Shown one piece after another: positions 52,375-62,701 of a DNA stretch of 64,000 nt; the stretch's first letter is position 1; the number at the start of each line of letters is the position of its first letter. Under the pieces are notes generated by a model that worked only from the letters and a program-made list of their open reading frames with translations, searched no databases and was not told the DNA's origin. This stretch comes from Kuschelorhynchus macadamiae (taxonomy: Eukaryota; Arthropoda; Insecta; Coleoptera; Curculionidae). The stretch covers positions 1,401,501 to 1,465,500 of the forward strand of contig JAUTXW010000109.1 in NCBI GenBank assembly GCA_030620095.1, given 5' to 3'. Position numbers and translations under genes: made by a program.

Positions 52375-54165
52375 GGCTGAATATCCGATGCAAGATCGGT
52401 CAAGTTAGCCCCTCCCATAACGAATTTTAATATAAACATTTTCAGGTTCTTTACCACTCTTTTTGCACTGTTTTGCACCTTAAAATTCAAATTTTGCACT
52501 CCCTCTCCTGACTAAATACGACTTGTTTTACTGGGTGGGGTCATGTTGACCGTGCCCGCCCCCCTTTGACTAATTTCCAATTGCGAATCTGCATATTACT
52601 GACTGAGTTTTGCATCACAAATTTTAAGTTTTGCACCACTACTTTAGGCACTGTACCAATACCTGAAACTTGAAACCTAGCCCCCCCACTTGACAAATTT
52701 ACGTTTGCGACCCAGCATAGTATTCGGTAAGTTTTGCACCGTTTTGCACCACAAAATTTAAGCATTTAACTCCTTCTGTAGGTACTCTACAAATACCTGA
52801 AATTTGAAACCTAGCCCCCCTCCACTTGAAAAATTTACATTTGCTTCCGAGCGTATTATTCGCTTCTGCACTACAAATTTTAAGTTTTGCACCCCTTCTT
52901 TAGACACTTTACAAATACCGAAAACTTGAAACTTAGCCCCCCTCAACTTGACAAATTTATATTTGCAACAGAGCATATTATTCGGTGAGTTTTGCACCAC
53001 CAAGTTTAAGCTTTGCACTTCTCCTGTAGGTACTCTACAAATACCTGAAATTTGAAACTTAGCCCCCCCCCACTTGATAAATTTACACCACAAATTTTAA
53101 GTTTTGCACCACTTCTTTAGACGCTTTTTAGAAACTCACCGAATAATATGCTGGGTCGCAAATAAAAATTTATCAAGTGGCGGGGCTAGGTTTCAAGTTT
53201 TAGGTATTTGTAAAGTATCTAAAGAAGGCGTGCAAAACTTAAAATTTGTGGTGCAAAACTCACTGAATAATGTGCTCGGTTGCAAATGTAAATTTTGCTA
53301 AAGCGGGGCGCAAAACTTAAAATTTGTGGTGCAAAAGGATGCACAACTCACCGAATAATATGCTGGATCGCAAATGTAAATTTATCAAGGGGGGGGGGGC
53401 TAGGTTTCAAATTTCAGGTATTTGTAGAGTGCCTATAGAAGGGGTGCAAAGCTTAAACTTTGTGGTACAAAGTCACCGAATAATATGATGGGTCGCAAAT
53501 CTAAGTTTTTCAAGTGAAGGTGCTAGGTTCCAAGTTTCAGGTATTAGTACAGTCCTATAGAAAAGGTACACAACTCCAAATTTGTGGTGCAAAACTCACC
53601 GAATAATGTGCTCGGTCGCAAATGTAAATTTATTAAGTGGCAGGGGCTAGGTTTCAAGTTTTAGGTATTTGTAACGTGCCTAAAGAGGAGTGCAAAACAC
53701 AAAATTTGTGGTACAAAACTCATCGTATAATATGCTGTGTCGCAAAGGTAAATTTATCAAGTGGGGGGGGCTAGGTTTTGAATTTCAGGTATTTGTAGAG
53801 TGCCTATAGAAGGGGTGCAAAGCTTAAACTTTGTTATCAAAACGGTGCAAAACTCACCAAATAGTTGCTGGGTCGTAAACGTAAATTTCTCAAGTGGGGG
53901 GGGGGGTTTCAGGTGTTGCTGCAGTGCCTATAGAAGGAGTGGAAAACTTAAAATTTGTGCTGCAAAACTCACTGATTAATATGCCAACTCGCAATTGAAA
54001 ATTAGGCACGGTGAACATGGCCCCACCCGGTAAGACAAGTCAGTATTTATGAGGGAGTGCAAAATTTAAATTTTACAGAGCAAAAACAGTGCAAAAGAAC
54101 CTTAAAATTTTCTTATAAAAATTCGTAATTGGGGGGGGGGGCTAACTTGACCAACCTCTCTAACC
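52375..54165. repeat. Foldback of inverted tandem repeats with G/C runs
   Basis: The left half (52375-53095) and the right half (53100-54165) are inverted relatives. Each is a tandem of ~165-175 bp units containing GCAAAACTCACCGAATAATA, TGCTGGGTCGCAAATGTAAA, TTTATCAAGTGGGGGG and GCTAGGTTTCAAGTTTCAGG. The outermost text (GTCAAGTTAGCCCC on the left, GGGGCTAACTTGACC on the right) closes the element. The apparent frames of 60-110 codons are translations of this repeat and are not genes. Confidence 0.85.
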
Positions 54166-54607
54166 AGGACTGTCCAATAATAGCGGCATATTATTTGAGG
54201 TTCGCCATAAGCATTATTTTTTTTATAGATCCGAAAGTGTACACCTGGAGAGATCACCTTACAGCATCAATTGAACGTTGTTTAGCCTGATTCAGCAGAA
54301 TGCTAACTTCTAGTTAGCATATTGGTATTTTTGTTTCCCTTTGGTCAGTTTGACAACACTATTACACTAGTTAATGTTTCGATTGAAAACGCCTTTCTTC
54401 CTCCTTTTTTACGTTTTTTTTCATGAATCAGTACTGGTTCCACCAACTAGCTGCTTTACATGGTTAGACAGAGTTCCTGATGGGATAGCCAGTACAACTG
54501 GAGATATCGAGGCCGTATATAACAATTTCCTTTATTAATAAGTTATCAAGATTAACATGAGAATATGACGGTTTTTTATATTTCTATGCAGATGTTTGTA
54601 TTACTTA
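54166..54607. other. No gene seen
   Basis: Intergenic sequence with no recognisable element. Confidence 0.4.
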
Positions 54608-54925
54608 GGTACAGGGTATCCTATTTTCAGCACTTTTGCGGTGTATCTCCCTTATCTTTACAGATAGAGGGTTGAAGTTTTCGCGACAGCACACTTTTCT
54701 GTAAAATTAAAGATGGTACTAGCAGAATTTTTATAGTCCTTTTGTTTTATGAAATACAGGGCCTTTTTGAACATGTTGCATTTTCAAATACTCCTGCCAT
54801 CATAGTTATCTGATTCCTTATATGACTTTTTCCGTAGAATTTAGTTCCTCTTTCAGAATAAGTATACGGGATCAGGTCAAACAGTTATCGGATCCTAATT
54901 TATTTTTATAAGTGGGCCACCCTGT
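54608..54925. mobile_element. TA-targeted MITE, copy 1
   Basis: Ends CAGGGTATCCTATTTTCAGC and GGGCCACCCTG, flanked by TA. A copy in inverted orientation lies at 59568-59870. Shared inner text includes the inverse of AATTCTGCTGGAGGCATC, here GATGGTACTAGCAGAATTTT. Confidence 0.72.
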
Positions 54926-55064
54926 ATATTATTTCTTATATTTTTTAGATATAATGTGCTTTCTAAAAACATATACACGTATGCAGTTATTTTGAAAAAC
55001 AAGCTCAACATTTGAGATTTTCTAAAATTTTCTTTTGTATAGAACGGAAGCTTCCACGGCTTTG

Positions 55065-57430
55065 GCCAATTAAGAAATCATGGTTCTTAGGATTAGACCG
55101 TGTCAAATTAGAATTAGTATCCGACATTTCGCCTTCGATTGCACGAGGCATCTTAAGGGATCTTTACTCTACGAGATATGAACAATGAATGCACTCGGAG
55201 AGATTTAGGCAGGCTTTTATACCCGACTTGCGTTCGCCGAATCGTGACCCTGTGTTAAGATCGGTTTCCACGTGTGATGTGGACCGCAACCCGTATCTCT
55301 ATTGACATTTTAATAGATTCCCTAATTTTTCGTTCATAAAATCCTGGAACCGATGCTAGAACCTTGGTTTCCTTTACATTTATAATATGGCCAGTGGTAT
55401 GCTGGTGTTCAGCTACAGCAGATTGAACAATTTGTTTCTTTTTAATACATCGTTGATGTTCCTTCTCTAGTCTAGTTGATATTGAGCATCCGGTTTCTTC
55501 CACATACACTTCTCCAAAGGAGCAAGGAGTTTTATATACTCCTTCTGTTTGAGAAGGTACAATATCTTTCGGGGATCGTAAGTAATCGTCCTATTTTGTC
55601 TGTAGTGCCATGCATGTAAGGAAGAACAACACTACCTAACGGTGACTTCTTATCATCCTCTTTTCGCGGAGTTGGATTACTATATTTTTTAATTAAACGC
55701 GTAATATCTTCAGTGCAATAGCCATTCCCTCTCAGAGCTTAGGTCAGTTTCGATGTTTCCAAAATTAGAGAATCTTGATCAGAAATCGAAATGGCTCTAA
55801 ATACTAGTAAGTTAATAACGGATTTCTTTTGTGATGGATGGTGGTGGCAATTTGCATTTACGTATCTATTTGTATGCGTCGGTTTTCTGTACACAGAATG
55901 TCCTAATGTACCATTTTCCTTCCTTTGAACGTATACATCTAGAAGTCCCATTAGATTCAATTTCCATTGTGACTTGATATTATGATGTTGTTGATTGAGG
56001 TGATCCAGAAATATGAGATTATCCTGTCTACATATCTGAACCAGTGTTTTGGGTTTAGTGAAGCGAATGTTAGAGCAATATCTTCAAAGGCTTCCATAAA
56101 GATATTCGCTACCACAGATGATAGCGGAGATCCCATAGCTGCCCATGAAGTTTGCTCATAAAACGTTTCTTGAAAAATGAAATAAGTACATGTAACACAA
56201 GCTTCCACTAGGTTCTATTAGGTTCTTATCAAGATTATTATGATCCAATATGTCTGATATAATGGAAATTGAGTCTTTAACAGGAACATTTGTGTATAGT
56301 GATTCTACATCGAAACTGACCAAAATATCTTCGGGATCCAACCGGATTTCCTTAAGTTTTTCCACGACATGTGCAGAGTTTTTTTATAAAAGAATATGTT
56401 TTTCCGGTGAATGAATTAAGAAAGTTTGAAAGATATTTTATTTTAGTTTTTATGTGGGCGAGTCTATTGCACTGACGATTGGTCGAAGTGGTACATTGTT
56501 CTTGTGTATCTTGGGAAGACCATAGAACCTGGGAATCTTGGAGCTGCTTGATTTTAATAATTTATTCTGCGCTGATGGTAGACTGGATGCGTTAATCAAG
56601 TCGGTGATGCGTCTTTCTATTCTACTTGTAGGGTATGTCTGCGTAACCTTATAGGTGTTGTTGTCCAAAAGTTGAGCTATCTTTTCCACGTAGTCCGTTC
56701 TGTCTATGAGAACTGTAGCGTTGATTTTATCTGCTGGAAGGACCAGAATGTTTTCATCTTCATTTAAGGTCTTCATTGCTATTTTTTCGGGTGCGGAGAG
56801 ATTCGACTTCGGTGGTTTTGAGTTTTTAATGATCTTCGCTATCTCATATCTGACTTTATCAGCTTGCTCTACTGGTAATCTTCTGATGCTGCTTCCACTG
56901 AGGATACTATGTCTTTAAGGGGAATGCTTCCTGGTGCTATTGCGAAATTTTGGCCTTTGGAAAGGACGGACTTTTCTGCTTCGGTTAACAACTTCGATGA
57001 CAAATTGATAACTGTATTCTGTGGAGGTTTCACTAGATTTTTTCTGTTCAGGAGTGCTTCAAACTTCTTTTGTTGCTTAAGTGTAACTTCTTAATAGATT
57101 TTTTCTGCTTGTGCATTGGTGATGTTGTCCAAAGTTGTGAATATGGTTCTAAAAGCTAATTTTAGGTGAATTTCTAGAAGTTTACGGGCATTTTTATCTA
57201 AATCACGACGTATTGCCTTAACCCTTTCTCTAACTAATGCATTGCAGGCACGCTTATAAATATTCTTAGCAGTTCTAGAAGTAACATGATGTCTCACCTG
57301 TAGTGATTTCGGTACTACATCCTCATCTCGGCATCTAAGGAGAAAGGCCAACTGGCAGAGTAACTTCTTCTTGCTGTTCCGGAGATCGCAAAAAGTTTTG
57401 GCATCCTTCTTGGTTTCCTCCCCATAGAGG
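55065..57430 (-). pseudogene. Near full-length Penelope-like element, many lesions
   Basis: Read on the minus strand from about 57430, the order is the N-terminal region (CRDEDVVPKSLQVRHHVTSR, then VINLSSKLLTEAEKSVLSKG). Reverse transcriptase follows: ILVLPADKINATVLIDRTDY, RFYGLPKIHKNNVPLRPIVS, ILVSFDVESLYTNVPV with motif A Asp, GSPLSSVVANIFMEAFE, and motif C RYVDR, where one catalytic Asp of YVDD is lost. Next comes VYRKPTHTNRYVNANCHHHP, and then the GIY-YIG domain, where YVGE has decayed to YVEE, and AVAEHQHTTGHIINVKETKV. Frameshifts and stops break it into at least six frames. Penelope-like elements are EN(+) retroelements with telomerase-related RT. This one is inactive. The 3' side carries a hammerhead relic. 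Confidence 0.88.
55119..55161 (-). ncRNA. Hammerhead relic, Penelope copy
   Basis: Minus strand: stem I ATCC/GGAT, core CTTAAGA with G to T at the conserved GA, extra T, stem II GCC/GGC, GAAA, TGTC. Compared with 58080-58122 the two relics differ by different core mutations. Confidence 0.5.
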
Positions 57431-57436
57431 TTAGGT

Positions 57437-58175
57437 TTAACTTAAAAAATATAGGACTCCAACTCCGCGAAAGAAGGATGATAAGGAGCTGCCGTTAGGT
57501 AGTGTTCTTCCTTATATACATGGCACTATAGACAAAATAGGACGATTACTTCGGCGGTCCAACATACGTACAATCTTTAATACACATATGTAGATTGGAC
57601 AATGCTTGCGATCCCCGAAAGATATTGTACCTTCTCAAACAGAAGGGGTATATAAAATTCCTTGCTCCTGTGGAGATGTGTATGTGGGAGAAATAGGACA
57701 CTCAATAACAGCTAGATTTAAGGAACATGAACGATGTATTAAAAAGAAACAAATTGTTCAGTCTGCTGTAGCTGAACACCAGCATACCACTGGCCATATT
57801 ATAAATATAAAGGAAACCAAGGTTCTAGCATCAGTTCTAGGATTTTATAAACGGAAAATTAGGAAATCTATTGAAATTTTTAAACATACAAAAAATTTCA
57901 AATCTATTGAAATTTTTAAACATACAAAAAATTTCAATAGAGGTACGGGTTACGGTTTACATCACATGTTGACACCGATCTTAACATAGGGGCACACGGT
58001 TCGGCGACCACAAGTCGGGTGTAAAAGCCCGCCTGAATCTCTCCGAACTCATTCAGCGTTTAGATCTCGTAGAGTAAAGATCCTTGAAGATGCCTCGTGC
58101 AAACAAAGGCGAAACGTCGGATAGTAATTCCAATTTGACACGGTCTAATCCCAAGAACCATGATTTCCTAATTCT
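57437..58175 (+). pseudogene. Penelope-like element, truncated inverted partner
   Basis: The + strand copy starts within the linker after the reverse transcriptase (GSVLPYIHGTIDKIGRLLRR). It continues, after a break, as the 57606-57989 frame: KDIVPSQTEGVYKIPCSCGD, VYVGEIGHSITARFKEHERC, then AEHQHTTGHIINIKETKVLA. GVY, YVG and the Arg are intact, so this GIY-YIG module is better preserved than its partner. A 30-bp duplication (FKSIEIFKHTKN repeated) interrupts the end. It meets the larger copy head-to-head at about 57430. Confidence 0.85.
58080..58122 (+). ncRNA. Hammerhead relic, inverted Penelope partner
   Basis: Stem I ATCC/GGAT (four pairs), TTGAAGA where only the first core C is changed to T, extra T, stem II GCCT/AGGC, GAAACGTC. 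It is the best-preserved Penelope-linked motif near 55-58 kb. Confidence 0.55.
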
Positions 58176-58429
58176 CCTTTGTGTTTAATTAGTAGCTAGT
58201 AGGCTATGGCTAATTGTTGGGAACAAAAAGCAAAATGTCAAACACTTTGTGGTTTTGTCAGTTTTTGATTATTAATGAAATATATTTGTTATTTTGTTAT
58301 TTCTATTCAACTATATACTATATTTAATTTATTTTTATTTCATTAATGGCGGTCTCGAAAATTATAAAAAAAGTCGGTTTTGTTTATATTAGATTTCCAG
58401 ATTATCCAGCCCCATCCTAAAGCATACAC

Positions 58430-59190
58430 CAAACAAGACCGAGGGAGAAGAGAAATAGACGTATTGGGTTATGTAGAAGCGACGCCTTCATCTTCTTGCC
58501 AGCAAATAGAGAAAGCAACTGGTGTATCCAGTCTGATGCTTAACAAATTTTGCAAGAATATAAGTATCACCCATATAAATTCCACATAGTTCAACATTTA
58601 CACCCCGGCAATGCCGAACGCCGAATATTGTTTTGCCAATGGTATTTACAATAATTCCATACTGATGAATCTTTTGACAGACTTGTTATCTGGTCCGATG
58701 AATCTTATTTTTCAAGTGCGGGAATTTTCAATCGCCATAATACAAAAAACTGGCCCGGAGAAAATCACCATTTAATTTTTGAGAGGGCACAATAAGGACC
58801 CTTTGAGGTTGGCGTCTCGTGTTTTATTTTTGAAAGACGCAGACGCATAGTTTATAGAATTTTTGAAGGAAGTCTACCAACGCAACGCAACCTAGAAATC
58901 CTTGAGGAAGTTATTACACAACTGATGGAAAATGTTCTATTGGTACTTTATAATGCCATTTATCTTCAACAAGACGGTGCCTCAAGCTACAACTCTGCCC
59001 TTTTTTTCGTGTAAAATAAAATATATAAAACACGATATAATTCTGTTGCGGAGCTTTGTGCGGCAATCGATTTAACTTTCCGAAATTTGCAAAGAACGCC
59101 TATGATTCTTTTGAGCGCTATTAGAACAATAACGAAAATGTGCCAATTTTGTATATGGGAAAATAGCCGTCATTCTGAAAACCACCTTTG
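58430..59190 (+). pseudogene. Mariner-type transposase pseudogene
   Basis: With frameshifts the text reads RGRREIDVLGYVEATPSSSC with an HTH, YHPYKFHIVQHLHPGNAERR, then DRLVIWSDESYFSSAGIFNR, HNTKNWPGENHHLIFERAQ and later LYNAIYLQQDGASSYNSA. WSDES keeps the first catalytic Asp and QQDGA keeps the second. The third region (SPDLxPxD) is missing, followed by a fragment (ELCAAIDLTFRNLQRTPMIL). It is the same general group as the 45.6-47.8 kb remnant but not closely related. Confidence 0.75.
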
Positions 59191-59567
59191 AAAACTCTTT
59201 GTCTTTTCAAAATTTTGTGTTTCCTAACTTAACACTTAGGTAAGATAGGTAATTATTGTTTTGTTTTGGGTAAAATTCAGTAATTATGTCATAATTAATT
59301 TAAAATGCTGTAATAAATAATTAAGAGTTGAGAATTAAAAAAGATGTTTTGAATTAAGTTTGAAAGTATTACATCTTTAGTATAATAGTATATAAAAATA
59401 CTGAGTTTTGTTTTTAATTTACCTAAAGCCTATTCTCTACTAATTGGACACAAAAGAAAAAATTAGAAAATCTCTAATTTTGAGCTTTTTTTTTTCAAGA
59501 TAAATGCACACATGTATATATTTTTGGGAAGCCCACATTATTCCTAATAAACATAAATAATAATATA
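59191..59567. other. No gene seen
   Basis: AT-rich sequence. Confidence 0.4.
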
Positions 59568-59870
59568 TAGGGTGTCTCATTTAAAAAATTAAGTAGGGTC
59601 TGATAACTTTTTGACCTGACCACGTATACTTATTCTAACAGCGCACTGAATTCTAGGACAAGAGTCACTTAAGGAGAACAATTTTCGCGTTAGCGGTTGA
59701 GGGTGTTTGAAAATACAATATTTTCAAAAACCAAAAAGCTATGAAAATTCTGCTGGAGGCATCTTTACTTTCACAAAAAAGTAAAACATTGTCGCGAAAA
59801 CCGCAACCTGCTATCTCCAAAAATAAGGGAAATACCCTGCAAAAGTGCCCAAAAAAGGGATACCCTTCAT
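59568..59870. mobile_element. TA-targeted MITE, copy 2 (inverted)
   Basis: Starts TAGGGTGTCTCATTT and ends GGGATACCC. It is the inverted counterpart of 54608-54925. Confidence 0.7.
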
Positions 59871-60586
59871 TTTTAATGAACGTAAACTACTAAAAAATGG
59901 GTGCAGGTAATGTATAAAGAACTAATTACAACAAAACTTTTGTTACACCTTAAATGCTTGTTTAATTCTCACTTTTTAATGCGGACCTCATCCTAATATT
60001 TTTTTCTAGAATATCCAGCCAGGTGTCTACTTTTAAATAACTCTGATTTCAATCGTATAATATGTGAATTATATAAATATTTTGCGAATACGAGTTTATT
60101 TTTTAAACTTAAAAACATTCTTGCGATGGCTTTTATTAAAATTTGCCGCTGAGTGTGAGCTTTTAAAATGGGCCTGGGAAAAAAGTATGTTGCTTAAACT
60201 TTCCAGAAAAAATTATGCATCTTAAAATAGATTTTTTTTACTTGCTCAATCAAACTACCCCAAAAGCTTTTTTTAGTTGTTTAAATATAAATAAAAATTT
60301 ATTTTCGAGAAGGTAATAGACTTTTTTAAATCTTGGCTCAGAAATAATTATGGTAAGATGCAAACTTCAGGAGAATTTCTTGATATTTTGGTAGTCTAAA
60401 ATTAAAGTTGCAATTGATCCAAAAAATTATCTTCAAATAATCAAATGCCATAAATAATTACATGTAATTTAAAAATATATTTGCCGAAAACCTTGTATCC
60501 TTCAGCCTATCGCATACAAACCGAGGATTCATACTTTAAAGAAATCTAGAAAAATTGTCAATTTAAATCATCATATTTTTTTTTAG
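59871..60586. other. Upstream of trypsin gene 2 exon; no signal-peptide exon found
   Basis: AT-rich. It ends in a polypyrimidine tract and TTTTTTAG acceptor. No ATG with a hydrophobic leader and matching donor was found by eye. Confidence 0.4.
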
Positions 60587-60782
60587 TAACGATGTCTTCA
60601 TCACTTCATCTAGTCTGGAATGTAAGTGCTCCTACAGTAAGTTCAAAAATCGTAGGCGGGAGCCAGGCGGATAGTCAAAAATTTCCTTACCAGATTTCAA
60701 TGCAGTATGGCGGACGTCATATTTGTGGAGCATCGGTATTAAGCACTCAGTTCGTTATCACAGCTGCACATTGCACATATCA
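60587..60782 (+). CDS. Trypsin-like serine protease gene 2, activation-site/His57 exon
   Basis: The exon follows a long T tract and TAG and ends at GTAAGT (60783). It encodes a short propeptide, then the activation site K-IVGG (SSKIVGGSQADSQKFPYQIS). The S1 N-terminal beta strands follow (MQYGGRHICGASVLSTQFVI), and it ends TAAHCTYQ with catalytic His57 and its disulfide cysteine. The first in-frame ATG is at 60592, but that start would give no hydrophobic signal peptide. A preceding exon supplying one base of a split codon and the signal peptide is more likely. The exon ends two bases into a codon. Exons for Asp102, Asp189 and Ser195 should follow but none is seen before 64000. It is a separate gene from that ending at 38305, since the N-terminal exon lies 22 kb beyond that terminus. 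Confidence 0.85.
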
Positions 60783-61553
60783 GTAAGTTGGAAATCGAAA
60801 GAAAATTGTGTAATAGAACTTAGTGTCACAAATTATCGGAGGCGCATCATGGTTCAGGACTATTTTGTTTCACAAACCTTTTTGCATTCGGATAATATTT
60901 GAACGTACTTTTGGTATCAACATTTTTGTTATTACATTTTTTAAAATACAGAGTTAATATTAATATTCACTTTTGAGAATATCCTTTCATTATATCTAGG
61001 TACAGCCCAGGCTTTTGTTAAAATAAAGTATATTAATTAAAATAACTGAGAAAAATAAACGGGTTTTGAAAAATATACCTTATTTTTTTATTATAGAGGT
61101 TAAAAAGCAATCAAATAAGAACTGACATATTTGTCGAATTCGTCACAGGACTCAAATATAAATTGTCATCAGGGACCCTTTTATCTATTTCAATTTTTAT
61201 TCGCCGCCTGCGCCTGCCGTGATTCGTACTGACCTAGGGCCGAGCTAGGGCAACACCGTCTCTACTAGATAGCCTGGAAACGGCCGTTGACAGCTTGCGA
61301 TGAGTCATCACTAGTAGTAGATTTTTGTAGTTACCTGCTATCTGTAAATTCGTTTACGTCGTGTTTTTGCATTCGCTTTTACAAATAAATTAGAACATTA
61401 GTAGTTTATAACTATTTCTGTATATATTTGTCTAGTGCTATTAGTTTTGAGACTGGTCCTATAAGGCTTTCGTCAAAATAGAAGTGGTAGCGCGGTTAAC
61501 AGTTGAATTCTAATAAAAAGTGGATTTGCAAAGAAATATGTGGATTTAGAACA
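60783..61553. other. Intron of trypsin gene 2; GC-richer patch at 61200-61310
   Basis: A patch with CGCCGCCTGCGCCTGCCG and CTAGGGCCGAGCTAGGG precedes the THAP remnant and may be its 5' region or a transposon end. No protease exon is recognised. Confidence 0.4.
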
Positions 61554-61711
61554 ATGCCTTTTATTTATTGTGTACCTAATTGCAATAGAAAATATCCGAA
61601 AGGACCTAATGTTCATTTTTATGGTTTCCAAAGGACGAAGAAAGTCGAAAGAAGTGGCTTCATGTAATAAAAAGAGAAGGTTTTACGCCAACAAAAGCAA
61701 TCCTAGCATAA
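61554..61711 (+). pseudogene. THAP-domain remnant, one frameshift
   Basis: ATG at 61554 opens MPFIYCVPNCNRKYPKGPNV, then HFYGF. A one-base deficit shifts the frame, after which PKDEESRKKWLHVIKREGFT and PTKAILA continue to TAA at 61711. Cys-x4-Cys, the HF-x-FP segment, RKKW and the F-x-PTK stretch follow the C2CH THAP zinc finger pattern. The second half, with the final Cys and His, is missing. THAP fingers occur in P-element transposases and host DNA-binding proteins. A transposon or processed remnant in the trypsin intron is most likely. Confidence 0.7.
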
Positions 61712-62697
61712 CGTAACTGTTTGCTTTACTGCCCTTACCTCTTAAGTAACCCAACCATTCATATTAAATTTATGTGGCCTCATTTATTATTTAATTTTAG
61801 TGGAATTTTTCATTTTACTCTATTTAGACATTTTTTTTCAATATCTAAAACATACCACTTATAGACCAGACAATAATTAAATTTATTCTAAATAATTAAA
61901 CTTACCATGCTAGCCAGTTACGTAAACCATTTCTAGTTATTATATGTAAAAAAACTTTCCTTGATGAAAATATATAAAATCCAACGCGCAACTTATTTGC
62001 TGGATAAACGTAGACATACCGCAGGGTTGCCCTGATTACCGGGTGTCAAATATAGAAAGCGCCATCTAGCTCCAACTAGTTTATGAAAAAGCGCCAGTGT
62101 GCGCCAAATTCAAACAGATTTCTACTTTGATGTTGAGTGGACTTGTAGTAAAATATAATCTGATGGATTGTAATAAAAACATTTTTCTTTAACTAAATGG
62201 AAATGTGGAAGTCAATCTGAAAACAGTGAGGGAAAGAAAAACATATTGTTGCGAATATATATTTCTTATTAAATATCAAGAGAAATATATATCTAATTTC
62301 AATTTTATTATGAAATAAACTTCATAGAAAAACATTACATATGATTATGTTTACTTTAAGATGATTATATGAATTACATTTCTAATCTAAACGAAATGGC
62401 AACTAAAAACGGCTGCTTCTCAGAACAGATTAACAGAAGCAGTTAACAAAAATCAACGAATCTAGAAACACTAAATATGAGAAGAATAAATCAAAAATAT
62501 GTGATTTCATCGCAAAATCAGTATGCATATGTATTAATAGGCAATACAACATACGTATTTTATGTTGATCCATCAGATTTGCGGATCACCATCACTTGCT
62601 TACAAACCAGCTAATCAATTTTTTTCACAACTTTACACTACTAAAACATTCATAAAATATTTTTAATTTTGATTTCAAATATAGTTTGCACGCACCT
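61712..62697. other. No gene seen
   Basis: AT-rich, with a short GC-richer segment near 62020-62110 (GCAGGGTTGCCCTGATTACC). Ends at the TTAA target of the piggyBac element. Confidence 0.4.
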
Positions 62698-62701
62698 TTA
62701 A

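Noticed and set aside
52311..53301. Overlapping 60-111 codon frames in the 52-53 kb region
   Set aside because: All are translations of the inverted tandem repeat units. The peptides repeat with the DNA unit and occur on both strands.
52375..54165. CRISPR-like regular repeats
   Set aside because: The units are contiguous, diverged, ~170 bp long and inverted around a centre, in a eukaryotic context. There are no short identical repeats with unique spacers.
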